DNA of 48,121 bases from Armatimonadota bacterium. Its GTDB lineage: Bacteria; Armatimonadota; UBA10988. The position numbers and the translations under genes are program-made. A model generated the notes under the pieces. That model had not been told where the DNA came from, did no database searches, and saw only the letters and a list, made by a program, of their open reading frames with translations. The DNA lies in assembly GCA_016235455.1 (NCBI GenBank), contig JACRKZ010000113.1, positions 1-48,121 on the forward strand, in the 5' to 3' direction. Positions 41,395-48,121 of this stretch are shown here, in pieces. Every line of letters begins with the position of its first letter. Positions within the stretch are counted from its first letter, which is position 1.

Positions 41395-42504
41395 ATGCTG
41401 GCTCCGACCCTATTGGCGCTGATCCTGGCCGCCGGGCCGCGCGTGCCGGTCATCGATGTCACCGACCTGTACCACCCGCACCAGGATGTCGGCGACAACC
41501 TCGACATCCTGACCGCCTATGCCCTGCCTGAGATCGACCTGCGCGCGGTCATCCTCGACTGCACCGAACGCTTCCGCCTGCGCGATGCCGGCGGTGACAG
41601 CGCCTATACGGACAAGAACGGCCCGCGCGAGCCGGGGTTCATCCCCGTCGCGCAGCTCAACTGGCTGTTCGGCCGGCATGTGCCTTGCGCCGTCGGGCCA
41701 ACGGTGGCCATGCGCTCGCCCGACGATGACCAGCGCGACCTGCCGGCTCAGCAGCAGGCAGGCGTCGACCTGCTGCTGGAGACGCTCCGGCGCTCGACAG
41801 AGAAGGTGCACGTCCTGAGCTTCGGCTCGGCGCGGCCGATTGCAGTGGCCTGGCTGCGCGAGCCGCAACTGCTGCGCGACAAGGTGGCCAGGATTCACCT
41901 CTGCGCGGGCGATTCGGCCGGCAGTTACCTCGAATGGAACGTGGCGCTCGACCCGCACGCCGTGGTGGCGTTGCTGCGCTCGGACCTGCCCATCGCGCTG
42001 TACCCCTGCGCCACCGAAGGTGGTCCCTTCGCCTACGGTCGCCACAACTGCTTCTGGAAGCTGGACAGCCTCGACTTCCTCGGCCGCATGGACCCACGGC
42101 TGGCCGCTTACTGCGCCTTCGCCCTCGAGCGCGGCCTGAGCCACGACTGGCTGCAGGCGCTCGAGCGGCCGGTCAGCGCCGAGCGGGCCCGGGCCGCCTT
42201 TGCCCGGCCGCACAACGTGTGGGAGGCCAGCGTGTGGCTGGCCGTGTCCGGCCGTCTGCTGGTACGGGGCACCGACGGCCGGCCCCGCACCACGAGCCCC
42301 GAAGAGCTGCGCGCGGGCGACGTCGTGCTGAGCAACGAGCTGCGCCCCTGCAGCGTGAGCGTGGAGCCCAACGGGCTCTACCGCTGCCGACTCGACCAGC
42401 CGACGGCCAACCGCTGGCTCTATGACCGAGGTGACGCGCAAGAGAACGAACGGGCCCTGCGTGAAGCGTGGCCGGCGCTCTATGAGGGCTATCGGCTGCC
42501 CTGA
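41395..42504 (+). CDS. Nucleoside-hydrolase-like protein
   Basis: A 369-residue protein whose N terminus, VIDVTDLYHPHQDVGDNLDILTAYALPEIDLRAVILD, has the spacing of the calcium-binding Asp cluster of inosine-uridine nucleoside hydrolases, though the usual DTDxGxDD is altered (DVTDLYHPHQDVGDN). The middle (HVLSFGSARPIAVAWL) corresponds to the family's T-x-G-P-x-T-N segment. A short leader (MLAPTLLALILAAG) suggests export. The ATG at 41395 has GGAGG six bases upstream. It may bind or hydrolyse a nucleoside or another N-glycoside; the altered site makes activity uncertain. It lies 50 bp before the GH38 gene. Confidence 0.72.
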   Translation: MLAPTLLALILAAGPRVPVIDVTDLYHPHQDVGDNLDILTAYALPEIDLRAVILDCTERFRLRDAGGDSAYTDKNGPREPGFIPVAQLNWLFGRHVPCAVGPTVAMRSPDDDQRDLPAQQQAGVDLLLETLRRSTEKVHVLSFGSARPIAVAWLREPQLLRDKVARIHLCAGDSAGSYLEWNVALDPHAVVALLRSDLPIALYPCATEGGPFAYGRHNCFWKLDSLDFLGRMDPRLAAYCAFALERGLSHDWLQALERPVSAERARAAFARPHNVWEASVWLAVSGRLLVRGTDGRPRTTSPEELRAGDVVLSNELRPCSVSVEPNGLYRCRLDQPTANRWLYDRGDAQENERALREAWPALYEGYRLP

Positions 42505-42513
42505 CCTGGGAGC

Positions 42514-42519
42514 TATACT
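42514..42519 (+). promoter_or_regulatory. -10 box before the alpha-mannosidase gene
   Basis: TATACT, preceded by GC as in the other TGCTA-type elements, lies 35 bp before the ATG at 42555 and just after the stop of the preceding gene. No -35 box is seen at 16-18 bp. Confidence 0.4.
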
Positions 42520-42554
42520 GGGCGGCGATCTCGCAGCGAATGGAAGACGTCGAT

Positions 42555-45500
42555 ATGTTGCCCGAAAGCCCGTTCCTCCAACTCGTTCCCGGCCGTGTCC
42601 AGCAACTCATGGGCCGCGTGCAAGGCCAGATCTGGCAGGACCAGGTCTCCGTGCCCATCTACCGCACGCCGGCCAGCGAGCAGCATCTCACGCTGGCCCA
42701 GGCGCGCGAACTGCCCCTGGAGAAGATCGACGGCCCGCAGCGCTGGGGCAAGATGTTCGACCAGCTGTGGGTCAAGATCGAGTTGCCCAGCGGCGATAGG
42801 CCCAAGTACCTGCAGTGGCGCGAGCAGGGCGAATCGACGTTGTTCCTCGACGGCGTGCCCTACTACGGCTTCGATCCGGCGCACCAGCAGTGCGAACTGC
42901 CCGAGGGCGACCACGAGCTGTGGATGGAGGTCATGTGCTGCGAGACCGGTATCTGGGTGCCCGGCGGCGCGGCCCGCTCCATCAACAGCGAAGGCTGCAA
43001 CCTGGCCGGCGCGCAGTTGCTCTCGCGCAACGATGCCGCCTGGCGCGCCGCGCTCGACCTGCGGCTGCTGTTCGAACTGCTGGCCGAGGAGCACCGCGCG
43101 CTGTATCCTCAAGGCGGCATCTACGGTGGCGGCTTCGGCTACATCGAACCGGTGGCCAAGGTCTCGGTGCTGTTCCGGCGCATGTTGCGGCGCCTGGATG
43201 AGGCCGTGACCGCCTACGACAACGGCGGTTTGCCGGCGCTCCAGGCCGAGCTCGACGCCATCTTCACCGAGTTCCCGGCCGATTCGCTGGCGCTGGACTG
43301 CGTGCTGACCGGGCATGCCCACATCGACCTGGTCTGGCTGTGGCCCGAGAAGGCCGGCGACTTCAAGGCCGTGCACACCTTCGCCTCCATGGCCCGGCTC
43401 ATGGACCTCTACCCCGAGTTCCGCTTCAACTACACCCAGCCAGCCAGCTACCAGGCCGTCGGCCGGCGCTCGCCCGAACTGCTGGCCAAAGTCAAGGACC
43501 TGACCCAGGCCGGCTCGTGGGAGATGACCGGCGCCAGCTACGTCGAGAACGACACGCAGATGGCCTGTGGCGAGGCGCTGTCGCGCGGTGTGGTCATAGG
43601 CCAGGGGCATTACCGCGAGCTGCGCGGCGAGCCGGCGCGGGTCCTGTGGCTGCCCGACGTCTTCGGCTACACCGCCTGCCTCCCGCAGATTCTGCGCCAG
43701 ACCGGCGTTGACTTCTTCTACACGACCAAGCTCACCTGGTGCTCGATCAACCGCTTCCCCTACTCCAGCTTCCGCTGGATCGGCCATGACGGCAGTGAGG
43801 TGGTGGCCCACGTCAGCCAGGACTTCGGCTACAACAGCGCCACGGGCATCGGCGAGCTCAAGGCGGGCCAGCTCGGCTACCGCCAGAGCGATGTGCACGA
43901 CAAGTTCCTCATGCCCACCGGCTATGGCGACGGCGGCGGCGGCACCACCGAGGAGATGTGCGAGCGAGCGCGCCGCCTGAGCAACCTGGCCTCCATGCCC
44001 AAGGTGCGCTGGGGCACCATCGAAGGCTTCTTCGACGACCTGTCCGGCGTCCGCGATCGGCTGCCGGCCTGGCGCGGCGAACTCTATTTGGAATACCACC
44101 GCGGCGTGATGACCACGCACAGCCACTGCAAGGCGGCGTTCCGCGGCCTGGAGCGGGCGCTGCAGGCGCAGGAGGCGGCCAACGCCGCGCTCGGTGCCGG
44201 CCCGGTGGATCAGCACGCCTGGGAGCGTCTGGTCTTCAGCCAGTTCCACGACTACATCCCCGGCAGCTCCATCCACGAAGTCTACGACGAAGGCGTGGCG
44301 GAGTTGAACGGCCTGGCCGAGCAGGCCCTGGCCGAGGCCGAGAGCGATCTGAGCGCGACCGGTGGGCAGCCGGCGCTGTTCAACCCGCTGGCCATCGAGC
44401 GCACCGTGGCCACCGAGCGCGGCCGCGTGACGTTGTCGCCGCTGTCCGGCGCGCCGTTGGCCGATCTGCCTCTGGCGCCGCTGGCGCCCGCGGTGGCGGC
44501 CGGCACCGACTTCCTCGACAACGGCCGCGTCCGCGCCGAGTTCGCCGCGGACGGCGCGATCACCCGGCTGGTGGTCGACGGCCAGAGCGTAGCCATGGCG
44601 CAGCCCCTGGGCGGGCTGGTGGTCTATCCCGACCATCCCCACGCCTACCCGGCCTGGGACATCGACCGCGCCACGCTGGCCAACCCGCATCCGGTGACCA
44701 GCGCCGCGACCGTCACGCTGGAGAGCGCCGAGGACGACGTGGCCGTGTTGGCCTTTGCCAAGCCGGTCACCGAGAAGTCGTCGGTGGTCATCCGCTACCG
44801 GCTGGAGGCGGGTGCCTCGGCGCTGCAAGTGGAGTACGACCTGGACTGGCAGGACTACGACACGCTGCTCAAGGTGCTCTTCCCAACCGACTACCAGGGC
44901 CGCAACGCACGCTACGGCCATCCCTACGGCAGCGTGCTGCGCAGCCAGCAGCCGGGCGAGGAGCGCGACGAGGCGCAGTGGGAAGTCTGCGCCAGCCGCT
45001 GGGCCGCGGTCTGTGACGACACCGAGCGCGACGGCCTGTACGTGGTCACCCAGGACAAGTACGGCTTCACCTGCCGCGCGGGTGTGCTGGGCCTGAGCCT
45101 GGTGCGCAGCGCGGGCGTGACCAACGAGCGCGACAACCGGCCCATTCGCCGCACGCTCTGGGAGCATCCGGTGTCCGACATCGGCCGCCACCAGATCCGC
45201 ATCGCCCTGGGCGCCTACCGCGCCGATCTGCCGCGCGCCGAGCAGCCCGCGGCGCTGGCCGATCTGCTCTACACGCCGGCCGTGGCCTATGAGGGCGGCG
45301 CGATCAGCACCGGCCTGGTCGGGCTCGACGGGGGCGACTCGCTGCAGCCGGCGTGGGTCAAGCCGCTGGCCGACGGCTCGTTCGTGCTGCGGCTGCACGA
45401 GACGTTGGGCCAGCGCGGCGTGCTGCGACTGGCACTGCGCGAAGGCTGGAGCGCGACGGCCGTGGACCTGCTGGAGAAGCCGACCAACGCCGACCTGTCG

Positions 45501-45557
45501 GACGGCCTCGCCTACGGGCCGTACCAGCTGATCAGCGTGCGGATCGGGCGCACATGA
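42555..45557 (+). CDS. Alpha-mannosidase, glycoside hydrolase family 38
   Basis: A 1000-residue GH38 enzyme removing alpha-linked mannose. Zinc ligands appear in GHAHIDLVWLWP (His254, His256, Asp258) and the nucleophile Asp368 in LWLPDVFGYTACLPQIL. The block SWEMTGASYVENDTQMACGEAL and the later MTTHSHCKAAFRGLERAL are also typical, as are the C-terminal beta-sandwich domains (HPHAYPAWDIDRA). The length is normal for bacterial members. No signal peptide is seen, so it is probably cytoplasmic. ATG 42555 is preferred to ATG 42540 since GGAAGA lies seven bases upstream of it. Confidence 0.93.
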   Translation: MLPESPFLQLVPGRVQQLMGRVQGQIWQDQVSVPIYRTPASEQHLTLAQARELPLEKIDGPQRWGKMFDQLWVKIELPSGDRPKYLQWREQGESTLFLDGVPYYGFDPAHQQCELPEGDHELWMEVMCCETGIWVPGGAARSINSEGCNLAGAQLLSRNDAAWRAALDLRLLFELLAEEHRALYPQGGIYGGGFGYIEPVAKVSVLFRRMLRRLDEAVTAYDNGGLPALQAELDAIFTEFPADSLALDCVLTGHAHIDLVWLWPEKAGDFKAVHTFASMARLMDLYPEFRFNYTQPASYQAVGRRSPELLAKVKDLTQAGSWEMTGASYVENDTQMACGEALSRGVVIGQGHYRELRGEPARVLWLPDVFGYTACLPQILRQTGVDFFYTTKLTWCSINRFPYSSFRWIGHDGSEVVAHVSQDFGYNSATGIGELKAGQLGYRQSDVHDKFLMPTGYGDGGGGTTEEMCERARRLSNLASMPKVRWGTIEGFFDDLSGVRDRLPAWRGELYLEYHRGVMTTHSHCKAAFRGLERALQAQEAANAALGAGPVDQHAWERLVFSQFHDYIPGSSIHEVYDEGVAELNGLAEQALAEAESDLSATGGQPALFNPLAIERTVATERGRVTLSPLSGAPLADLPLAPLAPAVAAGTDFLDNGRVRAEFAADGAITRLVVDGQSVAMAQPLGGLVVYPDHPHAYPAWDIDRATLANPHPVTSAATVTLESAEDDVAVLAFAKPVTEKSSVVIRYRLEAGASALQVEYDLDWQDYDTLLKVLFPTDYQGRNARYGHPYGSVLRSQQPGEERDEAQWEVCASRWAAVCDDTERDGLYVVTQDKYGFTCRAGVLGLSLVRSAGVTNERDNRPIRRTLWEHPVSDIGRHQIRIALGAYRADLPRAEQPAALADLLYTPAVAYEGGAISTGLVGLDGGDSLQPAWVKPLADGSFVLRLHETLGQRGVLRLALREGWSATAVDLLEKPTNADLSDGLAYGPYQLISVRIGRT

Positions 45558-45632
45558 CGCAGGCGCGACTCGATTCGGGCCGCGTGATGCCTGATCCCCA
45601 GTCGCGCCCCGGCACTGAGGAGTGGTGGGCCT

Positions 45633-45655
45633 GGGACGGTGCGACGCGCCGTCCC
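45633..45655. terminator. Hairpin after the alpha-mannosidase gene
   Basis: GGGACGG (45633-45639) pairs with CCGTCCC (45649-45655); three further inner pairs (one G-U) leave a 3-nt loop. It lies 76 bp after the stop of the GH38 gene and 64 bp before the next start. No U-tract. Confidence 0.45.
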
Positions 45656-45718
45656 GCATCCACTCGGCCTCCCGGCTGGCAGCAGGCTCCGGCCCGGGTC
45701 GGATCGAAAGGACGAGCA

Positions 45719-46951
45719 ATGCGTTTCAAGGTAATCGACGGCGGCGGCCACGGCGACCGGCCGCGTCGCCATGACGATGTGCCTGGTCTGATCACCGAGG
45801 AGTGGCTGGAGCAGCGCGATCTGGCGATGGACGCCTTCGTGGAGTTGGGCGAGGACGTCAGCGTCGAGCGCCTCGAGCGACTGGTGAAACGCAACCTGGT
45901 CTGCGCCGACACCTTCACCACGCTGGGCGTGCTGCACGGCGACACCAAGAAGGCGCACGAACTGCTCACGCGCGGCCTGCTCGAGTCCGTGCTGGAGGTC
46001 TTCTCCACGTTCATCGACGCACACCGCGGCGCGCTGTCCGAGTTCGACATGGCGATGCCCTACCTGCGTGCCCTGGCGGCGCTGGGCACGCACTACGCCA
46101 TGCGTGGACAGATGGACCGTGCCATCGAGATCTGGCAGCTGCTTCTCGCCCTGGACCGCGCCGACGGCATGTGTGTCCGCGGCCTGCTCTACGGCGCGCA
46201 TCTGTTGACCGACGCGATGGAGGCGGCCGAGGCCCTGTGGCTGGAGTTGATCGCCGATCCGCTGGAGGCGCTGGCCTGGGGGCGGCCGCTCCAGCTGTGG
46301 CTGAGTGGCGCCACGGCGCGCGCCGAGGCCGCCGTGGCCGTGGCGCGCCATGACCATCCCGACATCGAGCCGCTGCTCTGGCACGGCGAGCCGCGCGACT
46401 GGGACGAGGATCTGCTCGGTACGTACCTGGAGATCGCCCCCGCCTGGCAGGCCCATCCCAAGGCCCTCGCCTGGCTGAAGGCGCTGCCTGTGCGCGAGGC
46501 ATCCGACGACGACTACGTGGCCACGGGCTGGCCGCCACCCATCGTTGGCGTCGATCCCCTGATGGCGGCGCACCTGTCGCCCAAGGAGCTGGACCGACTG
46601 AAGAAGGTGGTCAAGGCCATCCTCGAGTACGGGGACACACACGCGCTTCCCGAGCTGATCCAGGAAGCGCTCGATATCGCCAACGAGCTGGCCAACGTGA
46701 CCGACTTCTTCTACGAGGGGACGATCAAGGCCACGGTGGCAGGCATCCTGTGGGTGGCCAATGACCGAGTGGGCGCGCCCCTGGGCTACGACTCCTTCCT
46801 CGCCGAGATGAAGGTGGGCAAGGTGCCCCTGCTCACCAAGTACGACATGATCCAGCGCGCCTTGCCCCCCATCTACCCAGACAGCGACGCTGACGACGAG
46901 GCCGGCAAGCCGGTGCAACGCGGCCTGATCGACCTCGACCCGCTCGGCTGA
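45719..46951 (+). CDS. TPR-like cytoplasmic protein, function unknown
   Basis: A 410-residue soluble protein made mostly of helices. Residues about 85-215 contain TPR-like pairs (LRALAALGTHYAMRGQMDRAIEIWQLLLALDRADG, then RGLLYGAHLLTDAMEAAEALWLELIADPLEALAW). The second half (LDRLKKVVKAILEYGDTHALPELIQEALDIANELANV) looks helical and unlike a known domain; an acidic tail follows. It could be an adaptor that binds a partner through the TPR region. ATG 45719 has AAAGGA eight bases upstream. The next gene starts three bases after its stop, so the two are probably co-transcribed. Confidence 0.75.
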   Translation: MRFKVIDGGGHGDRPRRHDDVPGLITEEWLEQRDLAMDAFVELGEDVSVERLERLVKRNLVCADTFTTLGVLHGDTKKAHELLTRGLLESVLEVFSTFIDAHRGALSEFDMAMPYLRALAALGTHYAMRGQMDRAIEIWQLLLALDRADGMCVRGLLYGAHLLTDAMEAAEALWLELIADPLEALAWGRPLQLWLSGATARAEAAVAVARHDHPDIEPLLWHGEPRDWDEDLLGTYLEIAPAWQAHPKALAWLKALPVREASDDDYVATGWPPPIVGVDPLMAAHLSPKELDRLKKVVKAILEYGDTHALPELIQEALDIANELANVTDFFYEGTIKATVAGILWVANDRVGAPLGYDSFLAEMKVGKVPLLTKYDMIQRALPPIYPDSDADDEAGKPVQRGLIDLDPLG

Positions 46952-46954
46952 GCG

Positions 46955-47884
46955 ATGGCGCACCTCATCTCGGCCTCGCGGCGCACGGACATCCCGGCGT
47001 TCTACACGCCGTGGCTGCTGCGGCGGCTCGAGGTCGGGTTCTGCGAGGTGGCCAACCCCTACTTCCGCAGCCAGGTGCGGACCGTCTCGCTGCGGCCCGA
47101 GGACGTGCTCGGCATCGTCTTCTGGACCAAGAATCCGCGTCCACTCCTGCCCCACCTGCCCGAGCTGGCGGCGCGCGGCTATGCCTGCGCCGTCCAGTTC
47201 ACCATCAACCCCTACGACCACGTCTTCGAGCGCGCCGTCCTGCCCACGAGCCACGCGGTCGACGCGGCTCTGGCGCTGGCCGACCTGCTTGGACCAGAGC
47301 GTGTCATCTGGCGCTACGACCCGATCATCGAGAGCGACTTGACGCCCTGGGACTGGCACCTGGAGCGCTTCGCCGCGCTCGCGGCGCGGCTTGGCGGCCA
47401 CACGCGCGAGGTGATCATCAGCTTCGTCAACCTCTACCAGCGCACGCGCCGCCGCATGGACCGACTGGCGGTGGAGCATGGCTTCGGCTACCGCTTCCTC
47501 GGCGTGCAGCCCGAGCAGGCCGCACTCTCCGCACACGGCCAGGCCTACGAGGTGGCCGAGATGCGCGACCGCGCGCGCCAGCTCGGTACCGTGGCCGCCG
47601 CCGCCGGGCTGCGGCTGGCGAGTTGCTGCGGCGATGCCCTGCTGGACGAGGCGGCCAACGTGCACAAGGCGCGGTGCATCGCGCCCGACCTGTTCGACCT
47701 GGCTCGCAAACCGCCTGGCAAGCCGACGCGGGCCGAGTGCGGCTGCTGCGCCAGCATCGATATCGGCGCCTATGAGACCTGCCCACACGGCTGTGGTGCG
47801 AGCTACTGCTACGCCGTGGCCAGCCATGAGCGCGCGCTGGCCAACTGCCGGGCACAGGAGCCCGGAGCGGTGCGGCTGGGTTGA
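46955..47884 (+). CDS. DUF1848 family protein with a C-terminal cysteine cluster
   Basis: A 309-residue DUF1848 member. Characteristic blocks are ISASRRTDIPAFYTPWLLRRL, VANPYFRSQV, VFWTKNPRPLL, QFTINPYD and VIWRYDPI. The C terminus has a cysteine cluster, CGCCASIDIGAYETCPHGCG, then SYCYA, likely to bind an iron-sulfur cluster as in the radical-SAM-like members. In the members I recall the spacing is CX3CX2C; here it is CX3CX4C. The biochemical role of the family is unsettled. It starts three bases after the TPR-like gene and converges with the partial gene at the window's end. Confidence 0.85.
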   Translation: MAHLISASRRTDIPAFYTPWLLRRLEVGFCEVANPYFRSQVRTVSLRPEDVLGIVFWTKNPRPLLPHLPELAARGYACAVQFTINPYDHVFERAVLPTSHAVDAALALADLLGPERVIWRYDPIIESDLTPWDWHLERFAALAARLGGHTREVIISFVNLYQRTRRRMDRLAVEHGFGYRFLGVQPEQAALSAHGQAYEVAEMRDRARQLGTVAAAAGLRLASCCGDALLDEAANVHKARCIAPDLFDLARKPPGKPTRAECGCCASIDIGAYETCPHGCGASYCYAVASHERALANCRAQEPGAVRLG

Positions 47885-47896
47885 GCCACGCGCCGC

Positions 47897-48121
47897 TCAG
47901 GCGTCCAACGTCTCCTGCTCGTCGGCCTCGGCGGTCTCGAAGTGCGCCCGCCCATCCACGGCCATGCGCAGCGCACTGACCACCGGCTCGACTTCCGCGC
48001 CGTGGTTCACCTCAATGACCCGTCCGCCGGCCAGCTCGATGCGGTGGCCGCCACTGGTCTCGGCGACCCCCGCCACATCGTCCCAGCCGAAGACGGCCTC
48101 CTGCCCGGAGGCATCCCGCAG
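47897..48121 (-). CDS. 3' end of a minus-strand gene (partial)
   Basis: The minus strand is open from the window edge to a TGA at 47899-47897: 74 codons, LRDASGQEAVFGWDDVAG, then ETSGGHRIELAGGRVIEV and further to ADEQETLDA. Codon third positions are mostly G or C, and the mix of acidic and hydrophobic residues looks like a real C terminus. The family cannot be told from this portion. It converges with the DUF1848 gene with a 12-bp gap. Confidence 0.6.
   Translation of the reverse strand: MRDASGQEAVFGWDDVAGVAETSGGHRIELAGGRVIEVNHGAEVEPVVSALRMAVDGRAHFETAEADEQETLDA

Noticed and set aside
45558..45718. In-frame extension upstream of the TPR-like gene
   Set aside because: It contains the GH38 hairpin and lacks a ribosome-binding site until AAAGGA before 45719.
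42513..45719. A minus-strand frame of about 1068 residues opposite the alpha-mannosidase
   Set aside because: It is a low-complexity shadow frame; the plus strand carries complete GH38 motifs.

Overview
The window is high-GC (roughly two thirds G+C) bacterial chromosomal DNA rich in secreted carbohydrate-active enzymes. The two pseudopilins carry a type IV signal followed by FPVFAKAREKARQSS, then a Y-x-QDYDE motif and an H-X9-DG motif. I associate that combination with Armatimonadota or close relatives rather than classical Planctomycetes, whose versions usually read differently. The sulfatase, haem-c beta-propeller proteins, GH35/GH2/GH36/GH38 enzymes and DUF1848 protein fit an environmental polysaccharide degrader of the Armatimonadota/PVC-like type. 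Taxonomy is inference. No tRNA, rRNA, CRISPR array, phage module or intact insertion sequence was recognised.

Layout. 1-6.3 kb: a small membrane protein, a secreted protein with an internal duplication (minus strand), a Tat-exported sulfatase and a GH35 beta-galactosidase. 6.3-13.8 kb: two tandem secreted haem-c beta-propeller proteins related to the HzsA family, a VapBC toxin-antitoxin pair, the decayed tail of a third HzsA-like gene and a truncated N-terminal gene fragment. 13.8-22.3 kb: a secreted transglutaminase-like protein, a GH2 enzyme and a very large GH36-NPCBM-alpha/beta-hydrolase fusion. 22.3-28.2 kb, all minus strand: an AAA_14/DUF4143 ATPase, an M28 lipoprotein peptidase, a DUF2007 protein, a CheW protein carrying a CZB zinc domain, and a soluble three-PAS hybrid histidine kinase. 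28.4-30.7 kb: a sugar-binding lipoprotein and permease without an ATPase gene. 30.7-31.0 kb: a cluster of inverted repeats. 31-39.2 kb: a divergent pair made of a 1544-residue surface protein and a beta-helix protein with a degenerate SGNH domain. 39.2-41.1 kb: two pseudopilins separated by a decayed beta-helix gene tail. 41.4-48.1 kb: a nucleoside-hydrolase-like protein, a GH38 alpha-mannosidase, a TPR-like protein, a DUF1848 protein and the 3' end of a minus-strand gene.

How the genes may work together (inference): the sulfatase, GH35, GH2, GH36 and GH38 enzymes and the beta-helix protein could desulfate and trim galactose- or mannose-containing polysaccharide outside the cytoplasm. RbsB/RbsC-type proteins would take up released sugars using an ATPase encoded elsewhere. 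The kinase and CheW-CZB protein suggest sensory control nearby. A shared 14-bp LacI-type operator candidate at the GH36 start and in front of the nucleoside-hydrolase/pseudopilin pair hints at co-regulation. Several promoters follow TTGnnn-N17/18-nAnAnT or an extended TGCTA -10 pattern.
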